Of a DNA stretch of 64,000 nt, positions 46,794-59,624 are shown piece after piece; within the stretch, counting starts at the first letter, position 1; each line of letters begins with the position of its first letter. A model generated the notes under the pieces. The model was given only the letters and a program-made list of their open reading frames with translations, did no database searches and was not told the DNA's origin. Source of the DNA: Straminergon stramineum. Taxonomy: Eukaryota; Streptophyta; Bryopsida; Hypnales; Calliergonaceae. Both the position numbers and the translations under genes were made by a program. Location: contig OY987265.1 of the NCBI GenBank assembly GCA_963920665.1, positions 36,523,001 through 36,587,000 of the forward strand, written 5' to 3'.

Positions 46794-49700
46794 TCACCCA
46801 ATAAATGTGGCCAGACCTTGCATTAACAGTACCCGAGCCGAAACAAGGAAAAGCATACCAATGTGGACATGCTTGGAAGCAATCAATCTGCTATATCTAC
46901 TCAATCGGTCCATTGTGGAGCCAGAGGTGATCGTGTTTCGGGGTGAGGAGATGCTGCGCCCATCCGCCACCAAACTGCCAGATCTGCGCAACACCTGGTG
47001 CGTAGCGCCCATTCCCGAGCTCGCAGCTCCAATGGACCCACCCTCCCCAGTATTAACACTATGTTCCGAGTCTGCCAACCCCTTCAAAACCACACCCTTA
47101 AGGAACTCAGTTGTGAGAGAGGGCCACCACACAGTACTGCGCTTCGCCTTCGCATTAGTGCTTCGTCTCATATTTCTCAGCTCCTGCCTCAACACATAGT
47201 TCACCGCTTTGGAATAGCTTCGAGGATCATGGTCCCGTGAAATGCCGCCCCCAGTGCCATAGGATGATCTGTCTCTGAGAATCTGCAGAGGGTGGGGGTT
47301 GTTGAGGAATGCTCTGTGTGCAGAGCGGAGTTCAATAGATTGCTCTGGCAACGTCTTTGAGTCCGACAAGTCTCGTTTCGCCGAGCTTGGGTGCATGACG
47401 TCGTAGATCCCGCTCCCTACGGGCAGCAAGGGGTGCCCTGGTGATTGAGTTGGAGGTGGCTGAATCACACGCATGATACCCATGGGAGTATATAGTAATT
47501 TCTGCACAAAAGCACATTCCAGTCATTATTAGCACTCGTTCAGAATCATGTAGGGCCTTCGTTATAATTATTTTAGATTGACAGTGAAAGATCAGTGAGA
47601 GATCAGTGACATTACACTCAACCCTCTCTAATTGCACGCATCGAGGGTACAACTGGACTCCTGGCACATGAGTTCACAACTCAACATGTGGCTATTGTCT
47701 TAAACTGATGAGTGCACAACTAGACAGATTCTTAAGATATACTGGGAATGTAGAATTATAGAGAGTGCACTTAGTGAGGGTCACGTGCGTTGTTCAAAGG
47801 GGCGGGGTGAGGGGTGAATACCTGCTTTTTCAGACAAGCGTAATTACGGAAAGTTCCATTGACGCGCTTCAAGACCTCAGCAATATGATCGGGATAATCA
47901 CAAGTGAAGCTTCGGGGGACAATGTCTCGGTGCATGACAACCATCTGTACATGGTTTGGAGGGAGGCCTAACTGCTGCAGCAAGTAGTCCCCGCCACAGA
48001 ATACATAAGGGGACCCAAATGTGGTAACAGGCAACAAGGAGCTCAAAGGTGCAGTGTCGCGAACTCGAAGAAGAAGAGAAAGAAGAACCGCTAAGCTACC
48101 CCCTAACGAATGGCCAGTAAAACGAAATTGGGCTGCACTACCAAACTTCTGGACATGCTCCAGCACATGAGGTAACACCTCCTCGTACAGCCCCTTTGCT
48201 GCCTCGTAGATACCACGGTGTACCATAACCCCTAACTTCGGATCTTCAAATTGCATTGGCTCAAAAAGAAGATTGGCGTGCCATGATGCTACTGTCTCAG
48301 AGCCCTGCACTCACAATGGCTTTCAGTGAGAATTTTTCTTTATTGAACCTCAGCAGAAGATCAATCTCCGCAAAAATCAATGAGATTATGAAAAGGGGCC
48401 ACCTCCGAAGACAGGTAAAAAAACAATGAATCGCTACGGTAACAACATGCGAGTGCAGTAGAATCATAAGAAAACATTAAATAATTTCAGCATACCTGAA
48501 TAACAATGTTGCGTGTCCTTGAAAGCTCATCATCACAGATGTACCACTCACAGGGGCAGCTCCGCGAGGACTGCACATCTGCTGGCTTCGCCTCCTTGTT
48601 ACCTGCTGGTGTTAAACTGATGTCCGCAGTTTCTTTCGTATCATCAGATTCTTCAAGTTTTGATTTGCACTCCATGCACACCTCATCTGTGTCATCCGCC
48701 AGCATCACCTTGCATGGCGAGGACCCTATTTGATAAGCAGTCGACTCTATTGGAATTTTAGATCTTTTCATGAACGAGAATCTACTTGTCGACTGTTCAA
48801 CATCAACTTCCTTATTTGCGCTACTCGCTTCTGAATTCGAAAAGGTATCTTCCGGCTCTTGAATTAGTGCATTTTCTTGGCCAGCTGCTTCATCTTCAGT
48901 TGCCTTCTCTCTTGCTGCCTTTTCCATTGCAGCCTTCTCTTCGGCAGCTCTTATGTGCACGGATGATGTGATAAATCGCAAACCGTGGTGCCGGAATAAA
49001 TCTCCTGGCTACACCTCAAAACGAACAGAGAACAAAATCCATCAGAACACAGTAACATCTGTGGAATTTGAGAACTAAGGTATAGGATACTAAAGACATC
49101 AGGGACCTGATCCCCATCACCTACACTGACCCCAATTCCCGAAAGCAATCATCTACTTATAGGCTTAGTTCGCCATTAGCAAGTGGTCTATGCATAACCT
49201 AACTAAATGTCTTAGACCATTTATCTCGATTAGAACGGGGTTATCAACTGCCACTACGGTGGCCTACAACTTTCCACTTTCAAATTGCATAGAAACTTCA
49301 TACATAGGTATAAAGTTCTTATCTTAACAGATTTGGCTCTAAACCCCAAAGAAATCTTTCCAGAGCTGGATAGTGATCTCCCGAACATCACTCCCACATA
49401 TTGAATAAAATGCTTACAAGAATGCAAATAGTATCCTCTACCTTGTGTGAAAGGTTGACTAATCCCAACATAGCAAAAACGTCACCAAAACGCTCGAGCA
49501 CAGTTTTATCTCGGTGTTAAGGTAGAAAACGAAGCTCACTCACCTTGATAGAAGGAATCGAGTAGGCTAAAGTAGAAAGAAGGGACAGCTGAGAGACAGT
49601 CTTGAGTTCCGCAACTGGAACAGATTGTAGGAATTTCGAAAACGACTCCCGGTTATGGACGATCTTGACATGAGCAATTTCATTCGTGTCCTTTTCACCA

Positions 49701-50431
49701 CCAGTAGCGGTCGTCTCCTCCTCGGTATCCACAGAGCACTCGTCACACACACAGTTCACCAAGTCACCACCACCCTCCCCTCCAGCAGACTCGACAACGT
49801 CACGGCCTTCCTCTGTCTTTTCCGTGCCCTCCTCTTCCAACACCGTTTGTTTCGGACTCTGCTTCCTAGGAGCTTTCGTATTGAACTGCCGGATGTTCCA
49901 CAATGGCCTGAATCTCATAAAGTTGTGTAACCAGCTTTTGGCAATCTCGGCCTCCGCTTTGGCGAGCTCATCGGCCGTCGACACCTCTGCGACGGAATCA
50001 ACTGGTTTGATACTCGCGACCTCCAAAGTACTGAGCTCCGTGGGCGACGATTGCAAAGTGGACAAAACCTCGTGCACGGTCCGCTTCTCCTCATCGCTCA
50101 ATGTCAAGTTCGTGACGTCGTCATGGGCGGATGACAATGCTAGCGACGCCACGTCCCTCGCCACATCCATGGTGGTGCTCACGTCTTTCTTGCCGGCTTT
50201 GAACCAGGGAAACTTGAGTGGAAAAACCGGGAGCGGCACGAAGGGCGACGCTTGCGGATCGACTGAACGGTTAGCACTCGCTACCACGGTCGTAGAAGCC
50301 TTCGTAGGATTGCTCTCCGTAGGCGACGTCAGAAGCTTCTGCGCTCGCGCTTTCTCCGATGGCTCCCCGGATTTCTGCGACCTTCGGGGACAGGGGAATG
50401 GTACAGCTGCCCTTACCAACAACACTTCCAT
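46794..50431 (-). CDS. Plastid-lipase (PLIP-type) class 3 phospholipase A1, four exons
   Basis: Exons 50431-49544, 49008-48496, 48304-47822 and 47501-46794 join in phase to 863 residues; all introns are GT-AG. The N-terminus ([20 protein letters not shown]) is basic and acid-poor, like a chloroplast transit peptide. Exon 1 has a CDEC-acidic segment and ends LAYSIPSIK, continued by [12 protein letters not shown] in exon 2, as in Arabidopsis PLIP1-3. The Lipase_3 domain has the oxyanion-region PCEWYICDD...NIVIQGSET, the elbow TGHSLGGS with Ser533, and RDIVPR with Asp594. Exon 4 has [11 protein letters not shown] and [19 protein letters not shown], which contain the candidate catalytic His. PLIPs release fatty acids from plastid membrane lipids and link to oil synthesis or jasmonate. 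It is longer than the Arabidopsis forms (about 650-710) because of an acidic, Ala/Glu-rich insert in exon 2. The ATG at 50431 is used because an in-frame stop lies ten codons upstream. Confidence 0.95.
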
Positions 50432-51724
50432 CCCGATTCCCCAAAATTCCAAAGATTGCACTCAAGGATTACCGTTAAGCACTTTTGTCAATAAAACGGC
50501 CAATACCTCCGTCCAATCAATCGCGGTATACCTCCACCACGAGTGCGATCTCACTATCAACCTTGCAAGTAAGAGCGACCAACCCTTCGCCTACCCCGAC
50601 CTACCTCAGACCTCGCGAAGCAAATGCGTTCCAAGCAACTTCGAGGAAAAAGAGAACCTCGATAGATCGAATCAGGGCACAAACAACTCCAAGAGTCTCA
50701 CTCAAGGAATACCGTTACGGCCTTTCGTCATTGCACAACGGGCAATCGAACTCTGTTCTCTCAATGGCGCCACAGCTCCACCAAGACTGCGACGAAGTGC
50801 GATCGAACTGCGGTATTCTCAATCAAGAAATCGCTAAGAGTCCGATGTATGCAATATAAAAGCTCACAAGACACAAGCACCTCTTCGTAGTACAAAACTC
50901 TGTTCCTCCCTCCGGCAAGTGCGTTCCAGGCAGCTTCGCCAAGAAAACCTTCAACAGATCGAATCAAAGCACAGTGAGTACGTCAGACGGTATACATCCC
51001 TTGCCACGCTCCTGGCCGACCTACGTTAGGCGCAACGACTGCCTGGTGCTCCCTACCAACCAACGCCACCGCTCCATTCGCGGATTCACCTCATGAGGTA
51101 CTACAGACTCAATTCACTGAGGTAACAAGTTGACAACCAATCGGCACACGGCCGTCGGACACAATCAAACCAACACATTCCGCTGCGCTAACTTAATTCG
51201 GCGGCCTTGACCGAGCAAGCTCCATTTCATCAATGCACCGCAGAAAAAAAGCTCCAAAAAGAACGTCATAGAGTCATCGGAACCCGGAAGTTCTAACTTA
51301 CCCCGTGTCTGTCGTCTTCCGCAAATCGACGACGGCGATCAATGTCCACCGTCCGTCGAATGATTTTGTCAGTATGATTTCGAAAGACGACGCCGGAGGG
51401 AGCCCGAGCAGCAGTGAGGAGCGCAAATCAGAGGAGCGAGAAGACACGGAACTGACAGAATGGGGAGGGTGGCGCGGGCGAGAACACCGGGTTTACTTTC
51501 CGACTCAGGTGGCCGGTTGGGAAGTCCGCACGGTACCTACGAACATGCAGGTAGCTTTCAAGTTACTGTACCAGAATCAACGGATGAGAAATGGTGGATG
51601 AGAAAGGACTGGTAGCACTGCCACCGTGACGGCCACTGCACGTACCGTCCGCTGTGGGTGGATGAATGTAGTTCGTAATTTCCTCCATTTGAACATCTTT
51701 TCAAAGTAGTACATCAGGAAACTA
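50432..51724. other. Upstream region of the PLIP-type gene with diverged internal repeats
   Basis: GC-rich region probably holding the promoter and 5' leader. Two diverged direct repeats are visible: ACTCAAGGATTACCGTTA (50460) with ACTCAAGGAATACCGTTA (50700), and AAATGCGTTCCAAGCAACTT (50622) with AAGTGCGTTCCAGGCAGCTT (50917), each followed by AGATCGAATCA. The long plus-strand frame at 49686-50837 is antisense to exon 1 and runs into this region by chance. Nothing else is recognised. Confidence 0.5.
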
Positions 51725-51970
51725 CCCCCCCATTGCATCAGTATTGTTGCAATGGTTGAACAGTCCAATATGGAAATTAGATTGTTGCAATACTGCAACA
51801 AAATGTATTGCAATAATACATTTTCAATATTTATTATATTTATTAAAAATGTATTAAAATATATTATTGTAATACTATTTGTAATATTGCGACAATATAA
51901 TTTTTATATTTTATATTGGATTGTTCAACCATTGCAATAGTACTACAACAATACTAATGTAATAGGGGGC
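51725..51970. mobile_element. CCCCCC-terminal miniature element with ~55-bp imperfect inverted repeats
   Basis: The left arm CCCCCCATTGCATCAGTATT(GTTGCAATGGTTGAACAGTCCAATAT) is the inverse of the right arm ending in AATGTAATAGGGGGC, with ATATTGGATTGTTCAACCAT at its inner edge; an extra ~10 bases sit in the right arm. The loop is almost pure A/T. The arms themselves contain repeats of TTGCAAT. Target duplication is unclear. Non-coding. Confidence 0.85.
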
Positions 51971-53573
51971 TTTTCTTGATGTGAGTAGAGTCTTGATATG
52001 CCAAGCTAGGTGAGTGGCAAGGGACGTTATTTTTCATAGCAAGACTCTACTTTCACCTTGTTGAATATGGAGAGGTTTATGAATACCAAAAATCTTCACA
52101 AAATTCTTGATTGCTTTTCTCACTTGATGAAATTTTTGGAATGACAAAGGTGTTGTCCATGGAATAAAGATGAGAAACAATATGAAGAATCATTAATCAT
52201 CTACCAGAGCATACATTCATCCCAAGATGAGTGATACTACAGTCCTTCTCCCGGCGAGTTTGAAGCAACGCAGTGTTGATCACCCTTACCACTGCCCAAA
52301 GAAATGACATCACATTAAACCCTGATTGGTGAGGCCCCCAGTACGCGGCGTGTCGATGGATGAGAAACGGAGGATGAGAAACGACGGATGAGAGCCAGGG
52401 ACAAAAAGTGAAGCGCGGCTAGATGGATGGCACGTGGCTGGCGTTAACTACAACGTCACCGACGCATGATTTCTAACACAGTCGCCATTTTCTGAAGTCA
52501 TCCTCGACATGAAAGTTGCACGCACTCAATGGTAAAATCATGTGCTTGGTAATTAAAAAAAATAAAATTTACTTCTAAAAAAAATTCTAAATAATTTTTA
52601 AATAATTTTTTTTGGTGGCAAGTGCACGGAAAGTTGTGGGTTGAGTGAGTGGGACATGTTTTTTCCTTTTCACCTTATGATCCTTTTCACACTTTTCCTC
52701 TTTTGGAAGCAAGCAATATGTGTCCGGATTTTGGGGGCACACTTTTTAATTTTTAATTTTTTGTGGATGAATTGCTTGCTCTAGTTGAAGTGGCTGGTCG
52801 GTGCAAGATCTGCCAGCATTACATAAAAATGTTGTGTTTGCGGTGGAAGGTGGAAAAGAAGAAAAAATGTACAACTAGCATAAGTTAGTTTTGTACCTTC
52901 AAGAATGAAGTGTTTGATTCACCGTATATAAAGGTTTGATTTGGCACTCATGTGCTAAAATTGAGTTTAAATGTCAGATTTTCACGGGGCCATAGCACCT
53001 CACACCATTCACAATATGACATGTGGCATTTTTTTTTACAAGAATGAAGTAATTTTTGTCGAATCCGACCTTCACGTAGGATATTGGGGATAGTTGTGTC
53101 ATTCTTGTTACATGGAAAGTCGGTATTTTTTTGCCATCAAATTGAACCTGACATTTTTGACCAATTGTAGATGGAAAGGTCTATGTAATTTAAAGAGAGT
53201 CTAAGTATCATAGTCTGAGGTCACCTTTGACAAAAAATAATTAAAAATTTTGAAGTTGAATTGGTTTTGGAAATTAATAAGCTACTTTGCTCAAACCTAG
53301 GAAATATAAATATAAAAAAAATCAAAATGTTGGAAAAGGTACTTCTACTACTTGATCCCAAGACACATCCACTTAAATAATGTGGGATCCAAATTCATTC
53401 CTCTAACTTTACAACAAAGCATGGATACTATGAAAAGTTATGAGTTCATTGAAAGACATGGCTATTGTTTCCCTATGCAATGAACAAAACATGTTTAACT
53501 TTCAAGATTATTTGAAGGCTTGCCCAAAGTCTTATATAAAGAGAGAGAGAAAAAATAATTGCCAAATAACTTG
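51971..53573. other. Gene-free tract
   Basis: A short tandem phrase, GGATGAGAAACG, occurs three times at about 52359-52392 and twice in similar form at 51583-51605, on the other side of the 51725 element. No gene or RNA seen in the remainder. Confidence 0.5.
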
Positions 53574-54292
53574 TTAACCCCTAATTGATTGAGGGATGTT
53601 TGGAGGCTTTAATCAATTTTGTGCAAACAATTGTGATCTCAATTTTTTAATCATGTGGTTAGAAGTTTGTATATGGATGCACACTAGGATTGTCTTGAAT
53701 GCAAGACAAATTTCATGGATTTTAGATTAATGGTTTTAAAATTATATCCAATAATTTATTCTTTTTATTTCCAATCCAAGTACTTCATGCAACAAGAAAA
53801 CCATTTTATACTTGAGATTTTTTTTAATTTTATTTTCATAGATCCCCAACTAAATTTCAAAGAAAATCATCAATTTGAAAAAGTTGTGAGATACATACAA
53901 TGTCTTGGAAAAAATTTGGACAATGAACTATGTAAGTACAAAGTCAAAGAAAAAAATTCTCAAAGTTTCAAGGTAAATATCTTACAATCAATGAGTTTTT
54001 CACTTTGAAATTTTGACACAATGTACTTGAATGAGTTATCTATATGATTTTACCTTTGGATTAGAAAAATTTATAATTTTTTTAAGTTGCCTAAGTTGAG
54101 ATTGAAAAAACATTTCACCTCATAATTCTTCAACTACATATTCAAATTGGGCAAGAATTAGTGCACTAGAAAGCTAGTAACATGACACACATTCCATTAA
54201 AAATAACTCTGAATTTCTTTTTTGGAATTTAAAATGGCTTGTCCAAAAAACGCAAAAGCCTAATATGGTCCTCTCAATCATCTAAGGGTTAA
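53574..54292. mobile_element. TTAA-bounded miniature element, TGATTGAG subtype (719 bp)
   Basis: Left end TTAACCCCTAATTGATTGAG(GGATG) and right end CTCTCAATCATCTAAGGGTTAA are inverted repeats with two or three mismatches, and intact TTAA is present at both ends. A short open frame (53715-54008) inside has no recognisable domain. Confidence 0.82.
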
Positions 54293-54563
54293 TAAAAATG
54301 AATTGCTATCCACCCCTTCCAATTTTAAATAATTATTCAGCAAAAATGTGCCAAAGGTGATCTCAAGTTATCAGGTCTAAAGATTGAATGAATATGTTCA
54401 TAGAGAAAGAAGTGGCTGAAGTTCCCACAGTATGCAAGGGTAATTCTTTCACATATTTTTTTAGTCTTCAACATTGCCTTCGGGTTTAAGGCTACATGGT
54501 ATAACTTACATTGTCATGATTGAAAAGCTTCATATGTGCGGTGTAACAACCATTTTCTCACCA

Positions 54564-55217
54564 TTAATGCCTAAATGCCCGAGGCATCAAAATTCCGGTG
54601 TTGATAATACTTTGAAGTTAAATAAAACTTTATCAAGTCACTCTTTTTAGTAGTTTACATTTTTGAAAAAGTGTTTTTGAAGTCTATTTGTAGCATCAAA
54701 AATCTGATTTAAAAAATGAATGATTATGATTTTTCTATTCAAGATTTTGTGCAAGGGTGTTCCATTGCAAATTTTGATATTTTAGTGTTGAGGGCTCATG
54801 AAAATGAGCCTCAACTATACACTAGATCTTGAAGGAAAAATCACATTAGAAATTCATTTAAAAAAATTGTAGAATAGATTATGAGAAGCCAAAAATTGAT
54901 TGGGATTATGCATATTATGTCTTTAACCTCATATTTTTTTGTTGACCAATTTTTTAGATTTGACTCGTTTAAAGAAGATTGAAAGACTTCAAATCACTTT
55001 CATAGTTTTAATCCCCTCCTAATCAAACATTATAATCTTTCAATCCGTAAGAAATATGGTTGTGTTTACTTTTTCCATGTGATCTTTAACATATTTAATT
55101 TCAATTTGTGTAGTTACGATTCAATTAAAATTGATAAACTTATGACAATTTTTTTTTTAGTCTATCTTTAGCAATTTTTTAAAAGCTCAAAAAAGGCCTT
55201 GGGCATTTAGGGGTTAA
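54564..55217. mobile_element. TTAA-bounded miniature element, AAATGCCC subtype (654 bp)
   Basis: Left end TTAATGCCTAAATGCCCGAG(GC) pairs with right end CTTGGGCATTTAGGGGTTAA. Both TTAA are intact. Interior blocks such as AAACATTATAATCTTTCAAT and ATTTGTGTAGTTACGAT resemble the right half of 57953-58524. It lies only 271 bases from the preceding element. Confidence 0.82.
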
Positions 55218-55855
55218 TTATTGCATCAATGGAATCACCAATGTTATGCAACAATGAATTGTTGTCAAATCAAAAGTAAGCTTCATTTTAATACAATGTA
55301 GCCTATTTTAATAATGGAGGTCAACTTTTGTCTTATATCGTCATTAAGTGTATATTGAAGTTAAGTAAGGTGGGCATCCCCCAAACTAACACTTTTTGAA
55401 ATTATACCTAGTTACAATTATTAGACTGGTCACAAACATCCACTTCTAGAACTATAACATCTATACTCAAGATTGTTTCCTAAACCCTAGGAATATTTGA
55501 ATGACTTCTTAGTTAATATTGTTGACAACCTTATTTTGAGTGGATAAGATGATTCATGCTTTAAAATATTCATCATTTTGCAAAGGAATATTATGTATAC
55601 CACCATAAATTTCTTGAATAAGGGACATCATTCCTTGACCATAGGTAGCAAAATGCAACCATTTGAATCAGTTCACATCCAACAAAGCACTTTCATATAC
55701 TACCAAGGTTAATAACATTATACAAAATAAAAGATAATTAAAGTATAAGTGTAAAAAAGGACTAGTACACTACAAAGTAAAAGATAATTAAAGCATAAGC
55801 AGAAAAAGGGATATGAAAAAGAAATGAACAACAAATGCATAATTTATGATACTAT
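55218..55855. other. AT-rich gene-free tract
   Basis: No gene. A local duplication is seen near 55725-55800 (AAAGATAATTAAAGTATAAG and AAAGATAATTAAAGCATAAG, about 56 bases apart). Confidence 0.5.
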
Positions 55856-56150
55856 AAGATCCAAAAATAACTCAAAAATCCATAACTTTCACACCATATG
55901 TCCAAACGCCACAAAACAAAGTCTATGCACCCCTCTTTGTAGAGAACTTTTTAATAGTAACAAGAGCACAACCGAGTGACACACGGTCCAAAAGATTTGT
56001 ATTTTAGGATAACGGAAGATCCAAAAACGACTCAAAAATCCACAACTTTCACACCATATGTCTAAATGCCACAAAACAAAGTCCATACACATTGCTCAAA
56101 AAGAGCTTTCTAATAGTACCAAATGACACATGGTTCTAGAGATCTCACAA
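55856..56150 (+). repeat. 160-bp tandem repeat, two copies
   Basis: Units begin AAGATCCAAAAATAACTCAA (55856) and AAGATCCAAAAACGACTCAA (56016), a 160-base period, the second slightly shortened. Both contain AACTTTCACACCATATGTC, AAATGCCACAAAACAAAGTC and GACACA(C)GGT. Relatives are found at 59625-60010 in reverse orientation and at 61940-62085. Confidence 0.88.
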
Positions 56151-57002
56151 TAAGAAACAAAAAGCCTAATTTAGTGTATAGATCCTACTAAAATTCCTCA
56201 ATTCCTTGGAGTTCCTTGGATTATCACCTTCAGAGCTACAACTTAAGGCCAAATGTCCTATCATGTTGCTTGAGAATATTGCCTCCAAGTGTAATCTTTG
56301 TAATGTCTCTTATCTTGTGGTGACGGGCCTAAACAACCATATTATTGAAGCCAAGATTTTAACTAGAAGTCTTGTCAGAGAAACTATGTACATTCATTCC
56401 TAGAATTACACTACAACCATGACAAAATCATGATAAAAATTGGGCCAATGGCACAAGGTTATACTAGTATATATTGATTTTGGAGATGTACACATTTTGA
56501 TGATGGCAATTTTAGGCAAGGTGCAATTTTGAGTGCACCCACCTTGATATGCTTTCTAAAAATAGTCATCCAAATTAGAAACATTAGAGATCATTTCAAT
56601 TGTTGGAATGTCAAATTTCAACTAATTTATTTGGCAATATGATTGAACATAATTTGCTCCACATTTTGTGCATTGGTTTACCAACTGATTTGTGGCAATG
56701 CTCTGATGTGGGTTCTTTGATTTTTCACACCGACAAAGGTTTTCAATAGTATTCAATGCCTTGAAAAGGTCACTTTCTAAGGATTTTGTTCAGGATTGCA
56801 ATTGAATTATGAATTGAATTGTAAAGACCAAGGTTCAAGCTATAATTGACAATGATTCCAAGAGAAGCAAGGAATTATTGTCATATTTTAAGAATAAGAT
56901 AAGAATATTTGATTGTAAAATCGACATAGTTATGACACAAAATATGATAGTATCAAGATTTGATTTTTGAAATGAAGAAACCTCTTAGACTTGGGTCCAC
57001 AA
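56151..57002. other. AT-rich gene-free tract
   Basis: No gene or bounded element recognised. Confidence 0.5.
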
Positions 57003-57568
57003 TTAACCCCTTAAGGATAAGGAGATAGTCCAAATCCAAAATCCTCCAAATCATGAAGATGCTTTATGAAATGCAAATTAGAATAACAATTTAATAACAA
57101 CTTTCAAGCAAAAGTTACAAAATGTGAATTATAGGTCATATCTATATAGTTAGATCACCTAGCATACTAACCAATGTATTTGAATAAAATTCAAAATCTA
57201 AAATTAATTGCAGATTTTGTAAATTAATTGAATTTTTGTAATTTACACAAGATTTCTTTCTTTCTTTTCTTTCTATACGTTAAGTTCTAATTATGGTGAA
57301 ATTTTGAGATTTGTACTATATATAATTATTCACTTTTTTTTAAAGGTTTTATTTTGATGTGAAAAAATTAGTATATGAGGTTACATTCTTGCACCCCTTA
57401 AGCATAGAACAATTTCAAATAAATGCTTTGAAAATCTTTGTCTTACTAATATAAGCCTCTAATTTAGTGATACATTTAGATGTAATAAACACATTGGGGG
57501 GGGGGCTTGGGATATGTTCATGTTCCTTTGTTGTTCAAAATTTTAACACATAGTCCTTAAAGGATTAA
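57003..57568. mobile_element. TTAA-bounded miniature element (566 bp)
   Basis: Left end TTAACCCCTTAAGGATAAGG and right end TAGTCCTTAAAGGATTAA are imperfect inverted repeats with intact TTAA at both sides. The interior matches the degraded element at 16653-17377. A run of ten G occurs at about 57497-57506. Non-coding. Confidence 0.75.
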
Positions 57569-57952
57569 TTAGGTAAATGAACCTTCAATTGTGTATAATG
57601 TATGTAATTTTCTAAGTTTGTATGACAACTTTATGTTGATAACCTTGTTAGATGAGCCCAATACAACATTAAGTGATTCTTTGTGGGTACAATTTCATAT
57701 TTTGAATTTATTTTAGTAATTTTCAATTGGCCAATGTGATGGCTAAGGTAGATTGTACTTTGGTTTACTCCACACTAAAGGTACCTTTATTTGTTTCAAA
57801 AAACATCATTTAAATAAAATTAATTAAAAAATTAAAAGATTGCATATTTTGAAGATTGTCTTTAAAGGCAAGGGAGACTTGATCTCCTTTGTTGTCCTAG
57901 TCATTGTTGAACAAGTGATAAATGCTAAGATATTCCTCGTATTTTGTAGTGG

Positions 57953-58524
57953 TTAACTCCTAAAGGACCAAGTGTCCGTTGAGTGTACACAAAAATCTTG
58001 GGTAGGCTCCTACAAAGTCATTTTTAGTTGGATGTTCATGAAATTTGGACATTACGTGTAACTATGTATCCCCTTCTTGAAAATCTATTTTTTTTTCCAT
58101 TCAGGTGTCCGGATCAAAAGTTATGCTGCCCTGAACTTTGTGGGCAGCTTAGGATTTTGAAAACTCTTCCTATGATTTTGAAATTTGTATGGTGTGTAGC
58201 TTACATGATCCAAGATGCAAATGTAAAAAAAAATAAACCTATTTAGTGTAAGAATCTCATTCTAAAAGGAGTTAAAATTTGCAGGCCATGTTGAGCAAGG
58301 TTGGAAAAAAACTTTTTCACCTAACTTCAAACGTTATAATCTTTCAATCCATGAGGTCAAAGTTTCTAAAATATTTTCCACATATTCCCAATGAACTCTA
58401 GTTCGAATTTGTACAGTTAAATTTTGAAATAAAAACTTTTTTTTCGTTTTTTTCTTGCTGCCCTAAAAAGTGGCAGTTTTTGACAATTTCTGCCCCAAAT
58501 GTGCTTCAATCCTTTACGGGTTAA
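57953..58524. mobile_element. TTAA-bounded miniature element (572 bp)
   Basis: Left end TTAACTCCTAAAGGACCAAG and right end GCTTCAATCCTTTACGGGTTAA are inverted repeats with intact TTAA flanks. The right half shares CTTTCAATCCATGAGGTCAA and AGTTTCTAAAAT with 34748-35657, and its termini belong to the same CCCCTAAAGGA group as 32551 and 9890. Confidence 0.85.
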
Positions 58525-59624
58525 TTTTGTAATCCTTAACTTCTTCTACACAAAATAGTTAAATTAGGTTGCCTTACCCCCCAAAAGTTACTTTACAAGC
58601 CACCAAAGTCAACAAAAACTTCTACACATTTCCATTTGTACACATGGAAATTCATGTGTCCCAATTGCAACAATTCCTATTTTAAAAGTAGTACATTTTT
58701 GTAGTATAATAGTAAATATTTACATAGTGTCAAATGTCAAGAAATTAGTGTGGGGAAACCTAATTTGACTATTTATTGTAGTTAGTTGTGGATTTGTTAT
58801 TCCAAATATGAGTTTAAATATTCCAAATTTTTGGTCATCCATAAAATAAACAAATTCCAAATATGATCATCCATTTTTCCTATTGGAGGAAAAAGGGCAA
58901 TGAGGGATTGAAATCATTAGAGCCAATTTTCCTTGGCCCTCTTTCAAAAGTTCATCAACAACAATGGAAGAAATTGAGCATTTGTTTCAATCAAATCTAA
59001 ACTAAAATTAAGGTGCCTCAAGTAAAAATTTATGGGTGGGCCATCTGTTCCTCTGATGCTCCAAGGAAAAGCTAAACTCAATCCTATATCAAAGTGAATT
59101 GAAAAAGGAACATGTACTTTCTTTGTATATAAATAATTGATTTGGTGCCTATAATAAGGTGCACTGGTCACTCTTCCTTAGAGAAGATATCACTCTAATG
59201 AAGTGATGTAGGGAGTGTTTATCACATTTTATTAGCTTTTGGCAATAAATTCATGTAAAGAATAAAGTATATATGCAAAGTATGTTCACACTTGGTATTA
59301 AAGAATGTTGATACTCAGGATTTTGGGAACGAGTTTAGACCTCCTTTTGGACTAGATTCACATTGCAAACATCACCCCTAACATCAAATGTGAACATCCC
59401 TTAAACCATCAAGTTGTTTCTCTCTAAAGTTAGGTTTAGTTGCTTCTATTACCCCCTCTAGGTGTTGAAAATGGTGGAATTTATTTTTATTTTTATAGTG
59501 GATTAAAACTTCAAATTCGTATCCATCCATACCTATAAATTAGGTGGTTTAATTTTAATTTTTTTCTTATATTGAGATCTCATGGACTGCATGTCCCCTA
59601 GTCACGTTTATGGTTCAATCAGAA
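58525..59624. other. AT-rich gene-free tract
   Basis: No gene or bounded element recognised. Confidence 0.5.

Noticed and set aside
49686..50837. Long plus-strand open frame (383 codons)
   Set aside because: It is antisense to exon 1 of the PLIP-type gene, is Ser/Thr-rich without domains, and the opposite strand gives a clear family match.
50850..50862. TATA-like sequence on the plus strand near the PLIP-type gene
   Set aside because: It faces away from the minus-strand gene and no plus-strand gene follows it.
58028..58246. Short open frame inside the 57953 miniature element as a possible transposase
   Set aside because: Only 72 codons and without any transposase motif.
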